Source: Clostridia bacterium (lineage in GTDB: Bacteria > UBA6262 > WVXT01). From it: 33,435 nucleotides of DNA. Below the pieces are notes generated by a model. That model was given only the letters and a program-made list of their open reading frames with translations. It ran no database searches and was not told where the DNA came from. The translations under genes and the position numbers were made by a program. This document shows, one piece after another, positions 18,423 to 27,049 of the stretch. The stretch is taken from NCBI GenBank assembly GCA_009619095.1, contig WJOT01000041.1, positions 1 to 33,435 of the forward strand, written 5' to 3'. Within the stretch, counting starts at the first letter, position 1, and the number at the start of each line of letters is the position of its first letter.

Positions 18423-19649
18423 TCACAAAAGGCTTATCTGTTCCGGCTCTATTTTCTTTTCTTCTTCAAATATCTTTACTTTCCCATAAACCCCGTCATA
18501 TCCGGGAGAAACCTTTATTTTTCTCTCCCTTACCCTGGCGATACCTTCAGCAATTTTAGGATGAACTTTATAAATTTCATCAACAGGAACTTCTAACATA
18601 ATTTTGAATTCACTGCCAAATTTTTCAATCAGGTAGTAGTATAACTTATCCACTTCTGCTGACTTGGAAGTCTTTCCAACCACCTCACCGATTACTTCCT
18701 TTAAAAGAACGAAACTCCTAAAAGGAATTGCGCCCTGAGGTTTGAAGCCGATTTCTCTGTCGGCAAGTTCATACACGCGATGCATAACTCCTATAGTGAG
18801 AGGTTTGCCACAACCGGGACAAATATTATTATGACTCTTTGTCTCTTGGGGAGAAAGACACACGTTACAATTCCTGTGACCGTCATAATGGTACTTCCCT
18901 TCCTGGGGAAAGAATTCTATAGTGCCCAGGAATTTATCCTTCTCTTTATTCTTTATTGCAGAAACTATCTCCTTATAGTCAATTTTGCAATTAAAAATAT
19001 TGGCTTCCCTTCCTAAATTAGCAGGAGAATGGGCGTCACTATTAGAAATTAAGGCAAACCTGTCCAGATTAGAGAGAGCCCAGTTCATTTCAGGGTCGCT
19101 GGACAATCCTGTCTCCAGAGCATAGATTTGGGAAGTCAATTCCCCAAAGCATTCTTCTATGTCGTCAAACCCGGAATTTGCTCCAAAGAGCGAAAACCAA
19201 GGAGTCCAGATATGTGCCGGCACAATAAAACATTCACTGGAAGCTTCCAACACAATCTTCGCTAACTCCTTTGCTGAAAGTCCCAGGATAGGTCTTCCGT
19301 CAGAATGCAAATTACCGATTCTTGATAGTTCCCTATTCACCTTGTGGACTACCTCAAAACTGGGAGCAAAAACGAGAATATGAATTTTTCTTACCCTTCC
19401 CCCCTGGGAATAGATACAACTTATCTCGCTAGTGAGAAAAAAATGGACTCCCCCATACTCATAAACACCATAACTCACTGGCTTGAGGCAATCTTCAAGT
19501 TCATCCAGCCAGTGGGGATGAGTAAAGTCTCCTGTTCCTAAAATATCAATCCCCTTAACCTTAGCACGCTGACTTATCTCTCGAATGTTCATCTCGCCGG
19601 AAGTAGCCCTTGAATATCGAGAATGAATATGAAAATCAGCGATTAACAT
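18423..19649 (-). CDS. Endonuclease Q-like PHP-domain protein
   Basis: ADFHIHSRYSRATSGEMN, GIDILGTGDFTHPHWLDEL, FIVPAHIWTPWFSLFGANSGFD, ISNSDAHSPANLGREANIF, zinc ribbon CNVC...CPGCGKPL. Confidence 0.85.
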   Translation of the reverse strand: MLIADFHIHSRYSRATSGEMNIREISQRAKVKGIDILGTGDFTHPHWLDELEDCLKPVSYGVYEYGGVHFFLTSEISCIYSQGGRVRKIHILVFAPSFEVVHKVNRELSRIGNLHSDGRPILGLSAKELAKIVLEASSECFIVPAHIWTPWFSLFGANSGFDDIEECFGELTSQIYALETGLSSDPEMNWALSNLDRFALISNSDAHSPANLGREANIFNCKIDYKEIVSAIKNKEKDKFLGTIEFFPQEGKYHYDGHRNCNVCLSPQETKSHNNICPGCGKPLTIGVMHRVYELADREIGFKPQGAIPFRSFVLLKEVIGEVVGKTSKSAEVDKLYYYLIEKFGSEFKIMLEVPVDEIYKVHPKIAEGIARVRERKIKVSPGYDGVYGKVKIFEEEKKIEPEQISLL

Positions 19650-20019
19650 TTTTCTTCCTCACTATCAAAAAGAAGAGTATCAATCCTATCCCAAATGCGT
19701 CTATTAGAATATCGTAAATCGACCCGTGTCTGGTGGGAACAAAACTCTGATGGATTTCGTCGGATATTGCATAAAGCAGGGAAAGCGCCCCGGACCATGC
19801 ATAAACCTTTGTCAGATTAATCTTAATCGAGTGGAAAATCGCCCTCCACACAAGAAAGGCGAGTATTCCGTATTCAGCAATATGGGCAATTTTTCTGAGG
19901 ATTATATCCCAAATTCCCCAGGGCGTTGCAAGGCTAGGAAGGCTAGAGAGGTAGAAAATGATGCCACACCACAACCCCACTGGTAGCCACAGCCTCAAAA
20001 ACAGAAAAATCTTCCTCAT
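19636..20019 (-). CDS. VanZ family protein
   Basis: Four hydrophobic segments, IIFYLSSLP, KIAHIAEYGILAFLVWRA, DEIHQSFVPTRHGSIYDILIDAFG. Confidence 0.85.
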   Translation of the reverse strand: MRKIFLFLRLWLPVGLWCGIIFYLSSLPSLATPWGIWDIILRKIAHIAEYGILAFLVWRAIFHSIKINLTKVYAWSGALSLLYAISDEIHQSFVPTRHGSIYDILIDAFGIGLILFFLIVRKKNVNR

Positions 20020-20048
20020 CTCTCTTTGCCTTGAACATCAATCGTTAC

Positions 20049-20243
20049 TCATTTGTAGCATTCAATAAATTTTTCTAAAGACCTGTCGTAAGTCCTCTCT
20101 ACCTTGGAAGGGAAAAAACATGCCGGCAGTTCTCTCGACCTCCAGTGGTATGCTATACACTCGCAACAAATCCCTTTTCTGGAGCAAGGCTCATAAGTAC
20201 AGTTACAATTCTTCCGATTTCTGTTTTCGTTACACTCTCCCAT
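20049..20243 (-). CDS. Small Cys-rich DUF6485-type protein
   Basis: [64 protein letters not shown]; start at 20243 preceded by GGAGAT; longer ORF runs into an upstream repeat. Confidence 0.75.
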   Translation of the reverse strand: MGECNENRNRKNCNCTYEPCSRKGICCECIAYHWRSRELPACFFPSKVERTYDRSLEKFIECYK

Positions 20244-20261
20244 TTCTATCTCCTTTCCATG

Positions 20262-20310
20262 TAAAAAAGGGGACAGGCTGCTTTTTTGAAAAAGTCCGTT
20301 CCTCTTTTTA
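20262..20310. repeat. GGGGACAGG-type repeat
   Basis: TGTAAAAAAGGGGACAGGCTGCTTTTTTGAAAAAGTCCGTTCCTCTTTTTA; homologous end to 14088-14153. Confidence 0.6.
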
Positions 20311-20601
20311 GAAGCCGATTCTTTTAGACAGCTCACCCGCTGCTTTTATCTCTCCGAATTTCTCTTCATACCTTTTAATATTCTCTTGTAGGGCAAGGAG
20401 TAATCTCTTGGTATGGCCAGGACTTGAGATTATTCTCGCCCTCACTTTCGCTTTCGGCTCCTGGGGCTGAACGTAAATGAAATCCATTGTAAACTCAGTC
20501 TCACTATGCCTTATAAAAGCCAAATTGGCATATGCCCCTTGAGCCATAACATCATCCAATTGGATTCGAATTTGCACCTGCTTTTCCTGTTGGTCGGGCA
20601 T
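20308..20601 (-). CDS. DUF3467 domain-containing protein
   Basis: [76 protein letters not shown]. Confidence 0.85.
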   Translation of the reverse strand: MPDQQEKQVQIRIQLDDVMAQGAYANLAFIRHSETEFTMDFIYVQPQEPKAKVRARIISSPGHTKRLLLALQENIKRYEEKFGEIKAAGELSKRIGF

Positions 20602-20693
20602 AACTCTAACCTCCTTGCTTTGTCTTCCCCATTTAGTATAAATGTGGCGACCTTTCTGATATTTCTTCGGCTCAGTCATCTTTATAATCTGAC

Positions 20694-20711
20694 GCGAAGC
20701 TTACGCTTCGC
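20694..20711. repeat. Palindrome GCGAAGC-TTAC-GCTTCGC
   Basis: Perfect 7-bp stem; minus strand context GGAGTAGCGAAGCGTAAGCTTCGCGTC. Confidence 0.55.
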
Positions 20712-20728
20712 TACTCCTTTCTCATATA

Positions 20729-21085
20729 TCAATATTTATAACCTTTATCAAAGGCTTCCTTGAAATCGTACCCGCACTTGAAATCCTCAATACTATCGTC
20801 CTCTGTCTTAGCCAAAAGTCCAGTATCCACCATATTGAAAACTATATTGCCAAAATCTTCCGTCCTTTTTACTCCCCAATTCTCAAAAACCGTGCGAGCC
20901 ATCAGCCCAAAACATTCCAGACCATATTCCTTAATGCCCTCAAGGAGTCTTTGACCACTAACATGTCTCGGCTTATCAAATTTACTTTGTGTGTAATTTA
21001 AAGCTCCCATAACAAAATCGTAAGCCTCGACTTTATAGCGAGAGTCCTTGACTACAATTTCCTCCACAATCTTCAAAAAACTCAT
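20729..21085 (-). CDS. Minf_1886 family protein
   Basis: YKVEAYDFVMGALNYTQSKF...HVSGQRLLEGIKEYGLECFGLMARTVFENWGVKRTEDFGNIVFNMVDTGLL. Confidence 0.8.
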   Translation of the reverse strand: MSFLKIVEEIVVKDSRYKVEAYDFVMGALNYTQSKFDKPRHVSGQRLLEGIKEYGLECFGLMARTVFENWGVKRTEDFGNIVFNMVDTGLLAKTEDDSIEDFKCGYDFKEAFDKGYKY

Positions 21086-21126
21086 TTTATTCTTCACCTC
21101 TAATAACCTTTCCAAACGCTCCTACT

Positions 21127-22038
21127 TTAAACTTCGCTCAGGCAAATTCTCTTGAAATTACAGGAGCTACAGATTTCCCGGTTGAGTGTCTTGGCAAAAT
21201 TATCCTGGGAAGCTATATTCTGAACAGGGTCTGCCAGTAATGACTTCATTTCCCTGATACTCTTTCCCATATATCCCTTAATCTCTTCTATCTCTCCAGC
21301 ATCCAACTTGTTTGTAATACCCCTCTTATGGTACAAATTGTACTCAATCGTTTTAACTTTTTCCGAATCCACATTCCAGTGGTCAATTGCAAATAAAGTG
21401 TAACAACCAAGTTGAATGTCGCTTCCAGCACGTTCAGATTTACCGGTTTTCCAGTCTATTATGATAATACTGCCATTTCTATCTCTGTAAGCAAAATCTA
21501 ACTTGACATTGATTTTGGTATCTTCGAAGAGGAAAGCCTGAAACTCCTCTATGGGCAACCAGAGTGAAAAGTCGATATTCTTAACCATATCAAAAATATC
21601 TGAACTATAAAAATTCTGAATGCATGTCTCTACGTGCTTCCAGAGGTCTTTCCATTTCTCATCTTTCACTTCTATATCATATTCGTGCTCAAATAAGGCG
21701 CAGCTTTTAGGGTCTTGCCAGTACATTTTGTTCTTTGAGGATTCGAAACCGTGCCGCATCTCTTCCCTGGTTAAATTGATGAGGCGATTCATCAGTGGCA
21801 CTCTGCCAGACTTCGTCTCCTCCAGAACATTCTTGATAACCTCATGAACTACTCCCCCTGCCCACATAAATCTGTTCTTCAGTTTCCCCAGAATGTATAT
21901 CTGCCTGACCTCGTCAGGAGCATCAAACTCCCAACCACCCCAGTGTCCATAATAACTGTAATAGTATTTTCTGCGGCATTCCCTGAAAACACTATTTCTC
22001 GAATTTGACCAGGAGAATTCGTTCTTTAATTTCCCCAT
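21127..22038 (-). CDS. Stand-alone PD-(D/E)XK (RecB/Cas4-like) nuclease with Fe-S Cys motif
   Basis: FSWSNSRNSVFRECRRKYYYSYYGHWGGWEFDA, GGVVHEVI, IIIIDWKTGK, ICSSCNFKRIC. Confidence 0.85.
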   Translation of the reverse strand: MGKLKNEFSWSNSRNSVFRECRRKYYYSYYGHWGGWEFDAPDEVRQIYILGKLKNRFMWAGGVVHEVIKNVLEETKSGRVPLMNRLINLTREEMRHGFESSKNKMYWQDPKSCALFEHEYDIEVKDEKWKDLWKHVETCIQNFYSSDIFDMVKNIDFSLWLPIEEFQAFLFEDTKINVKLDFAYRDRNGSIIIIDWKTGKSERAGSDIQLGCYTLFAIDHWNVDSEKVKTIEYNLYHKRGITNKLDAGEIEEIKGYMGKSIREMKSLLADPVQNIASQDNFAKTLNREICSSCNFKRICLSEV

Positions 22039-22066
22039 TTCTCTTCAACCTCTTCTTCCTGTTTTC

Positions 22067-22098
22067 GGTAGCCGCAACCTTAGGTTGCGTTCCCCCTA
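22067..22098. repeat. Palindromic repeat CGCAACCT-T-AGGTTGCG with TAGGGGG flank
   Basis: Minus strand TAGGGGGAACGCAACCTAAGGTTGCGGCTACC; TAG is the LemA stop codon. Confidence 0.65.
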
Positions 22099-22662
22099 AA
22101 ATTCAACCCGGGGGGCTTCAGCTTCTTCCTCTCCAACTTCGAAATAAGTTCGCTGCTCATCCAGATCTCTTTTTTTAGCAAAGAAGCGCCCAAAGACTTC
22201 TCTAATATGGGCATTAAACCCCTTGACCGCTCGATTATACCTCACCCTGGCCACAGCAATTCTATTTTCAGTCCCCGCCAGTTCGTCCATTAGCCTGATG
22301 AAGGTCTGATTGGCTTTCAAATCAGGATACCGCTCAACTATTACCAGAAGACGGCCTAAAGCACTGTCCAATTTTGTGGCTGCCTTAATCTTTGCCGGAA
22401 TTGTTTTTGCTCCAGCAAGTGCTGCGCGCGCATCGGCTATGTGAGTAAATACTTTTCTTTCATGTTTCATATATCCTTTAGCTGTAGCCACCAGGTTGGG
22501 AATTAATTCGCTTCTCCTCTTGAGCTGTGTATCAATCTGAGCCCAAGCCTCATTCGCCTCTTCATCCATTCTCACTACGCGATTAAGGCCAGAAATGTAC
22601 CAAGCAGCCCCCACAAAAATTAAAAAAACAAAAATAACCAGAAAAATCCATGCCTTTTTCAT
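22096..22662 (-). CDS. lemA: LemA family protein
   Basis: N-terminal TM; EEANEAWAQIDTQLKRRSELIPNLVATAKGYMKHE, ERYPDLKANQTFIRLMDELAGTENRIAVARVRYN. Confidence 0.95.
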   Translation of the reverse strand: MKKAWIFLVIFVFLIFVGAAWYISGLNRVVRMDEEANEAWAQIDTQLKRRSELIPNLVATAKGYMKHERKVFTHIADARAALAGAKTIPAKIKAATKLDSALGRLLVIVERYPDLKANQTFIRLMDELAGTENRIAVARVRYNRAVKGFNAHIREVFGRFFAKKRDLDEQRTYFEVGEEEAEAPRVEF

Positions 22663-22689
22663 AATTTCCTCCTCCTTTTGTGAATCAGT

Positions 22690-23352
22690 AAGTGTTTTCC
22701 CTCACCAATCTGAAGAAAATAGTTTGTGAAGAACGTTCGGAATTTCAGCCAAAAAGCGAGAACAAGTGTTCCCCGAGGAAACACTTCCCGATTGAAAATC
22801 GGGATGCTTCACTCATTTGTTTCCGAGCAAAAATTTGTTCGACCCCCGCTCTGCGGGGGAAGTTTATTTTTGCGCCCTGCAGAGCCCGAAGTTTCCCAGC
22901 GGTAAAAAATTCCTCGCCGCTCGAAAAATCAACTCTTCCCTGTTTTTTTTCTGCCCCCCTTTAAAGAAAAGTTGATTTTGAAGAGCATTGGAATTTTAGC
23001 GAGGAAACGAGGCTGACAATAACTCTTCCAAGCAGAATTTTGTTTGAGCCCCCGATAAATCGGGGGCGAGTTTAATTCTGTGCCCTGCAGAAGCCGAAGT
23101 TTCCCAGCGGTAAAAAATTCCTCGCCGCTCGAAAAATCAACTCTTCCCTGTTTTTTTTCTGCCCCCCTTTAAAGAAAAGTTGATTTTGAAGAGCATTGGA
23201 ATTTTAGCGAGGAAACGAGGCTGACAATAACTCTTCCAAGCAGAATTTTGTTTGAGCCCCGATTTATCGGGGCGAGTTTAATTCTGTGCCCTGCAGAAGC
23301 CGAAGTTTCCAAGCGGTAAAAAATTCCTCGCCGCTCGAAAAATCAACTTTTC
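22690..23352. repeat. Three-unit structured repeat array (two near-identical units with ~207-bp period plus one diverged unit)
   Basis: Units at ~22703-22937, 22966-23142 and 23174-23352; conserved GTTTCCCAGCGGTAAAAAATTCCTCGCCGCTCGAAAAATCAACT; imperfect TIR GAAAAGTTGATTTT...; central hairpins at 22843-22859, 23049-23066, 23257-23272. Confidence 0.9.
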
Positions 23353-23359
23353 TTACTTA

Positions 23360-24115
23360 TTACCATCTCCCGGTGGCACCTCCGCCGCCAGAGAGTCCTC
23401 CGCCAAATCCTCCAAATCCTCCTCCAAACCCTCCTCCTCCTCTACCCCAGAAGCCTCCTCCCATGAAAAAGAACGGCAAGAGGAAGAGCCTGCCCCCCAT
23501 AAAGAAGAGGATTAAGAATAAGTATAATAGATTCCCCAGAGCTCCCCTGCGCCGAGACCTCCCGGCAACAGCCACCTCATAATTCTCTTGAGGGAGAGAA
23601 CTTAGGGCAAGTAATTCCACTTCCTTTTCCCGGGCAATTAAATTGGCAAGAGTAGCCGTACCATTAAAAAGCCCTTCGCCGAACTCTCCTCTCCCGAAAC
23701 TGGGAGCAATCTTCTGACGAATAACCTCTCCAGCCATACCATCAGTAATGATACCCTCTAATCCATAACCCACTTCTATTCTAATCAGTCGTTCACCAAC
23801 ACTAACAAGGATTAACAGACCATTATCCTCACCCTTCTTCCCAATCCCCCACGCCTCAAAGAGGTCTACCGCATAACTTTCTATATCTCCTTCCGAAATA
23901 CTCTCCAGGGTCACTACAGCAATTTCAGAAGTCGTCTTTCTTTCCAGTTCAGTAACAAGATTTGTCAACCGGGCTACATCGCTGGATGAGAGAATGTGAG
24001 CAAAGTCATTAACGTATCCCACCGGCTTGGGAAAGGAAGCCTCCTTCCCCAAAGAAGGAGCCTGTAGAAGAAATAGTGTGATTAATATTACCGGCAGTAT
24101 CTTAATTCTTCTCAT
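23360..24115 (-). CDS. TPM-domain (YgcG-like) protein with signal peptide, C-terminal TM and Gly-rich tail
   Basis: GYVNDFAHILSSSDVARLTNLVTELERKTTSEIAVVTLES, GLLILVSVGERLIRIEVGYGLEGIITDG; GGGGFGGGFGGFGGGLSGGGG tail. Confidence 0.93.
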   Translation of the reverse strand: MRRIKILPVILITLFLLQAPSLGKEASFPKPVGYVNDFAHILSSSDVARLTNLVTELERKTTSEIAVVTLESISEGDIESYAVDLFEAWGIGKKGEDNGLLILVSVGERLIRIEVGYGLEGIITDGMAGEVIRQKIAPSFGRGEFGEGLFNGTATLANLIAREKEVELLALSSLPQENYEVAVAGRSRRRGALGNLLYLFLILFFMGGRLFLLPFFFMGGGFWGRGGGGFGGGFGGFGGGLSGGGGATGRW

Positions 24116-24855
24116 TACAATTCCATCCTGTCACAGATTATGCACAACTTCTCAACCTCTTCTAAGTAGTCACCGAAGAGTTTTTCTAAGTTATCTTTTA
24201 CCTTTTTACCCTCTTTCATCTCGAGAACCTTTAAGAAGAGGGCACCATTAACAGTGAACTCTCTTTCCAAATCACTGATAATATCTCTTTTCTTAACGGG
24301 CAAGGCCTTTCCCTTCAGCCGCAACAGGCTTCGGAAAATGGGAATAAGAGAAGTAAGGGAATTGACTAAAAGAGAGCGAATCCTTTTCTCCTTCATCCCT
24401 ATCTCTAAATAGACCTGATATAGCCTGATCAATCCCCCCTTTAATTGCTGTTCGCATTGTAGCCTCACATTTCGGCCCTTTACTTCCAGTTCGCCCAATA
24501 TGTCTTTTCCATAAATGAGGCTATAACTCTCCTTCATTTCCAGAAATTCTATAGGGAATGTATCCGTAGAAGACTTTATATGCTCAACAGTAAGAAGGAG
24601 AGGGACAATTCCCTTTTTCCTTCCCTGGTTAATAAGTTTCAAGCTCTTCTTCAAGTCAGGAGGGTCTATTCTCTCCATTACCAAAAGGAGATTGACGTTC
24701 GATTTTTTAGGAATAAAATCTTCTCCCACTGCGCTACCATAAAGGGAGATAGATTTAAGGTTATCCCCATGCAATGCAATCATTGCCTGGCTAAAAGGCA
24801 CCAAAACTTTCCTCACATGGCTATTTAACTTTTCCAGATTGACCAGGATGTCCAT
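24115..24855 (-). CDS. Nucleotidyltransferase-domain protein
   Basis: SISLYGSAVGEDFIPKKSNVNLLLVME resembles the pol-beta NTase GS-x(n)-DxN/D motif; helical C-terminus. Confidence 0.65.
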   Translation of the reverse strand: MDILVNLEKLNSHVRKVLVPFSQAMIALHGDNLKSISLYGSAVGEDFIPKKSNVNLLLVMERIDPPDLKKSLKLINQGRKKGIVPLLLTVEHIKSSTDTFPIEFLEMKESYSLIYGKDILGELEVKGRNVRLQCEQQLKGGLIRLYQVYLEIGMKEKRIRSLLVNSLTSLIPIFRSLLRLKGKALPVKKRDIISDLEREFTVNGALFLKVLEMKEGKKVKDNLEKLFGDYLEEVEKLCIICDRMEL

Positions 24856-24887
24856 AAAAGTCTCCTTTCCACTAAATTATTCATAGG

Positions 24888-24916
24888 ATTTTAACATATT
24901 TCCCCATCTTTTTCAA
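24888..24916 (-). promoter_or_regulatory. Candidate sigma70 promoter TTGAAA-N17-TAAAAT
   Basis: Minus strand TTGAAAAAGATGGGGAAATATGTTAAAAT, 17-nt spacer, upstream of the NTase/TPM genes. Confidence 0.5.
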
Positions 24917-24991
24917 CCATTTAAGAAAAATGGGGTCAACTCTATTTTTCTTGGAAATGGAGTAACAGAGTTTACGAGGCTGTGTCATGGA

Positions 24992-25016
24992 GGAAAAAAG
25001 TGCCTGTCACTTTTTT
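24992..25016. repeat. AAAAAAGTG-CCTGT-CACTTTTTT inverted repeat, possible terminator and repeat end
   Basis: 9-bp perfect stem; supplies the TGA stop of the M48 gene (minus strand AAAAAAGTGACAGGCACTTTTTT). Confidence 0.65.
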
Positions 25017-25831
25017 GGCTCCTCGGCAGGCAGATTTTGCGTCAAACTCTTAAACTTTTCCTGATTCCTTACCAGTCCAGTTTCCTCAAACTCAACCTGT
25101 TCCAGGTAAAGCTGAATCCTTTCAATTCTATCGCCTGTAGGTGGATGGGACCGAAACAGATTTTCAAACTTAGTTGGAGGTTTCTTTTCCATAGCTTTAA
25201 GTTTCTCGAAAAACTCAGTCATTCCCTTTGGATTGTATCCGGCAGCAAGGGGATAGCGGACTCCAGAATTGTCAGCCTCAAACTCGTTCTTCCGGCTATA
25301 TCCCAGAAGCATTAAGGAAAAAAGGAAATTGGTATATTGCCTCAACTGGCTCAAATCTTTCTTAGTGAGTATTTCTCCCAGGAGAATAATTGCCGAATAA
25401 CCAAATGCTTTCTCCAGTCGTTTTGCCCCATGGCGCCAGACAACGTGTCCAATCTCATGTGCCATCACTCCTGCCAGTTGAGCTTCGTCATCCATTTCCC
25501 TAAGGATTCCCCTGGTGACAAAAATGAATCCTCCGGGAGCAGCAAAAGCATTCACCATGGGAGTATCCAGAACAGTAAAATAGTAAGTTATCTCTTTTCT
25601 CTCGCAAACATTGGCCAGTTTCTGTCCCACCTCGTTTATATACTCGTGTAACTTGGGGTCATCGTAAACGCCAAACTGCTTTACTACCTGTTGAGCAGTT
25701 GCTTTTCCCAGGGCAACTTCCTGCTTTGTAGAGACTAATCTGAGCTCCCTTTTCCCTGTAACCGGATGGGCTGCACATCCTACCAGGAAAACAAAAGATA
25801 CCAGTAAAACGATATTCAAGAGTTTTTTCAT
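25007..25831 (-). CDS. M48 family metalloprotease, lipoprotein
   Basis: Lipobox LVGCAAHP; HEIGHVVWRHGAKR; EFEADNSGVRY; SHPPTGDRIERI. Confidence 0.93.
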   Translation of the reverse strand: MKKLLNIVLLVSFVFLVGCAAHPVTGKRELRLVSTKQEVALGKATAQQVVKQFGVYDDPKLHEYINEVGQKLANVCERKEITYYFTVLDTPMVNAFAAPGGFIFVTRGILREMDDEAQLAGVMAHEIGHVVWRHGAKRLEKAFGYSAIILLGEILTKKDLSQLRQYTNFLFSLMLLGYSRKNEFEADNSGVRYPLAAGYNPKGMTEFFEKLKAMEKKPPTKFENLFRSHPPTGDRIERIQLYLEQVEFEETGLVRNQEKFKSLTQNLPAEEPKK

Positions 25832-25844
25832 CGAATTTCCCTCC

Positions 25845-26609
25845 TTAAACCGCAAGCCATCCTCCATCCACAAAGATTGTCTGGCCGGTTATGTAATCAG
25901 AAGCATCAGAAGCAAGAAATACAGCTATTCCCGCCAAATCCTCAGGCTTACCCCATCTACCTAAAGGAATTCTTGCATTTATTGCCGAAAATCTTTTGGG
26001 GTCCTTCCGCAAAGGCTCAGTCAAATCAGTCTCAAAATAGCCCGGTCCAATAGCATTAACCCTAATGTTATATTTCGCCCAGTCACTGGCGAGCGACTTG
26101 GTCAGTTGAGAAACCCCTCCCTTGCTTGCTACATAGGCAGAAATATTCTTCCCCCCTATAAAGCTGGCTATGGAAGAAATGTTTATAATTTTCCCTCTCT
26201 TCTGTTTAATCATTACTCTCCCCACCGCCTGGCAACACAAGAAAGTCCCTTTCAGATTAACATTGAGCTCCTCATCCCAATCTTCTTCTGAAAAGTCTTC
26301 TGAAGGCACTCTGGTAATCCTTCCAGCATTATTGAATAGAAAATCTATCTTACCAAATTTTCCCATGGTTTTATCTACCATTACATCAATATCTTCTTTT
26401 CTCGCCACATCAACCTGCAGGGGAAGCACTTCCCCTCCCCAACTTTTGATTTCCTCAGCTACTTTCTCAATTATTTTCAGTTCCCTGCTGGTCACAGCAA
26501 GGTCTGCCCCAGCCTGAGCAAGACCAATAGCAATACCTTTCCCCAGACCGCGGCTTGCACCAACCACTATCCCTGTTTTCCCCTTAAGACTCATCTTTTC
26601 CAAAATCAT
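25845..26609 (-). CDS. SDR family oxidoreductase
   Basis: VGASRGLGKGIA, NNAGRI, SSIASF...YVASKGG, GPGYFETDLT, ITGQTIFVDGGW. Confidence 0.95.
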   Translation of the reverse strand: MILEKMSLKGKTGIVVGASRGLGKGIAIGLAQAGADLAVTSRELKIIEKVAEEIKSWGGEVLPLQVDVARKEDIDVMVDKTMGKFGKIDFLFNNAGRITRVPSEDFSEEDWDEELNVNLKGTFLCCQAVGRVMIKQKRGKIINISSIASFIGGKNISAYVASKGGVSQLTKSLASDWAKYNIRVNAIGPGYFETDLTEPLRKDPKRFSAINARIPLGRWGKPEDLAGIAVFLASDASDYITGQTIFVDGGWLAV

Positions 26610-27037
26610 AACTTCTCTCTCCCAGGGCTCAATCTTGCCATTATGCTTTTTATTTTCTTCGGTGGTCTAACTATAAACACCACTATTGTAAATATGGCAA
26701 GAAAAACTGTTGGTATCTGTATTACCAAAGGATTAACATCAGGATAAACCAACTTCTCTAAATAATGGACAATGAACGAACCAGAATATACTAAAGATAC
26801 CTCATATCTTAACCTGAGTTCATTCTCGAGGATGGTTAAGGGGCAATACTTGCCCAGAATGCTTAAAGAGGCAACATAGAAAATACCTAAAAGATGGAGC
26901 GACCTGAAAAGCCACCTATCGAAGAACTTCTGCCTGAAGAAGAGAGCATATCCGGTAAGCAGAAATCCCAATAGCATAAATAGAATATACAGGAAATGTA
27001 CCACAATGATTGCATCAGCAAATATTTTATGTGACAT
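26606..27037 (-). CDS. DUF2784 family membrane protein
   Basis: Multi-TM; DAIIVVHFLYILFMLLGFLLTGY, YCPLTILENELRLR, YLEKLVYP. Confidence 0.8.
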   Translation of the reverse strand: MSHKIFADAIIVVHFLYILFMLLGFLLTGYALFFRQKFFDRWLFRSLHLLGIFYVASLSILGKYCPLTILENELRLRYEVSLVYSGSFIVHYLEKLVYPDVNPLVIQIPTVFLAIFTIVVFIVRPPKKIKSIMARLSPGREKL

Positions 27038-27049
27038 TTTTTATCAATC

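Noticed and set aside
8541-22038. Anti-phage defence island built from RmuC, helicase-nuclease pair, EndoQ and PD-(D/E)XK
   Set aside because: These are plausible housekeeping repair genes interspersed with metabolic genes (ADH, transaldolase); no defence-specific signature was seen.
22690-23352. Possible CRISPR array
   Set aside because: Units are ~207 bp with internal inverted repeats; no short direct repeats separated by unique spacers and no cas genes.
23360-23520. Gly-rich low-complexity C-terminus of TPM protein as unusual
   Set aside because: Gly-rich tails ending in GGGG-type runs are common in YgcG/TPM proteins.
24115-24855. Nucleotidyltransferase as part of a MNT/HEPN-type toxin-antitoxin pair
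   Set aside because: No HEPN or toxin partner adjacent; the neighbour is a TPM-domain protein and the protein is longer than typical MNT antitoxins.
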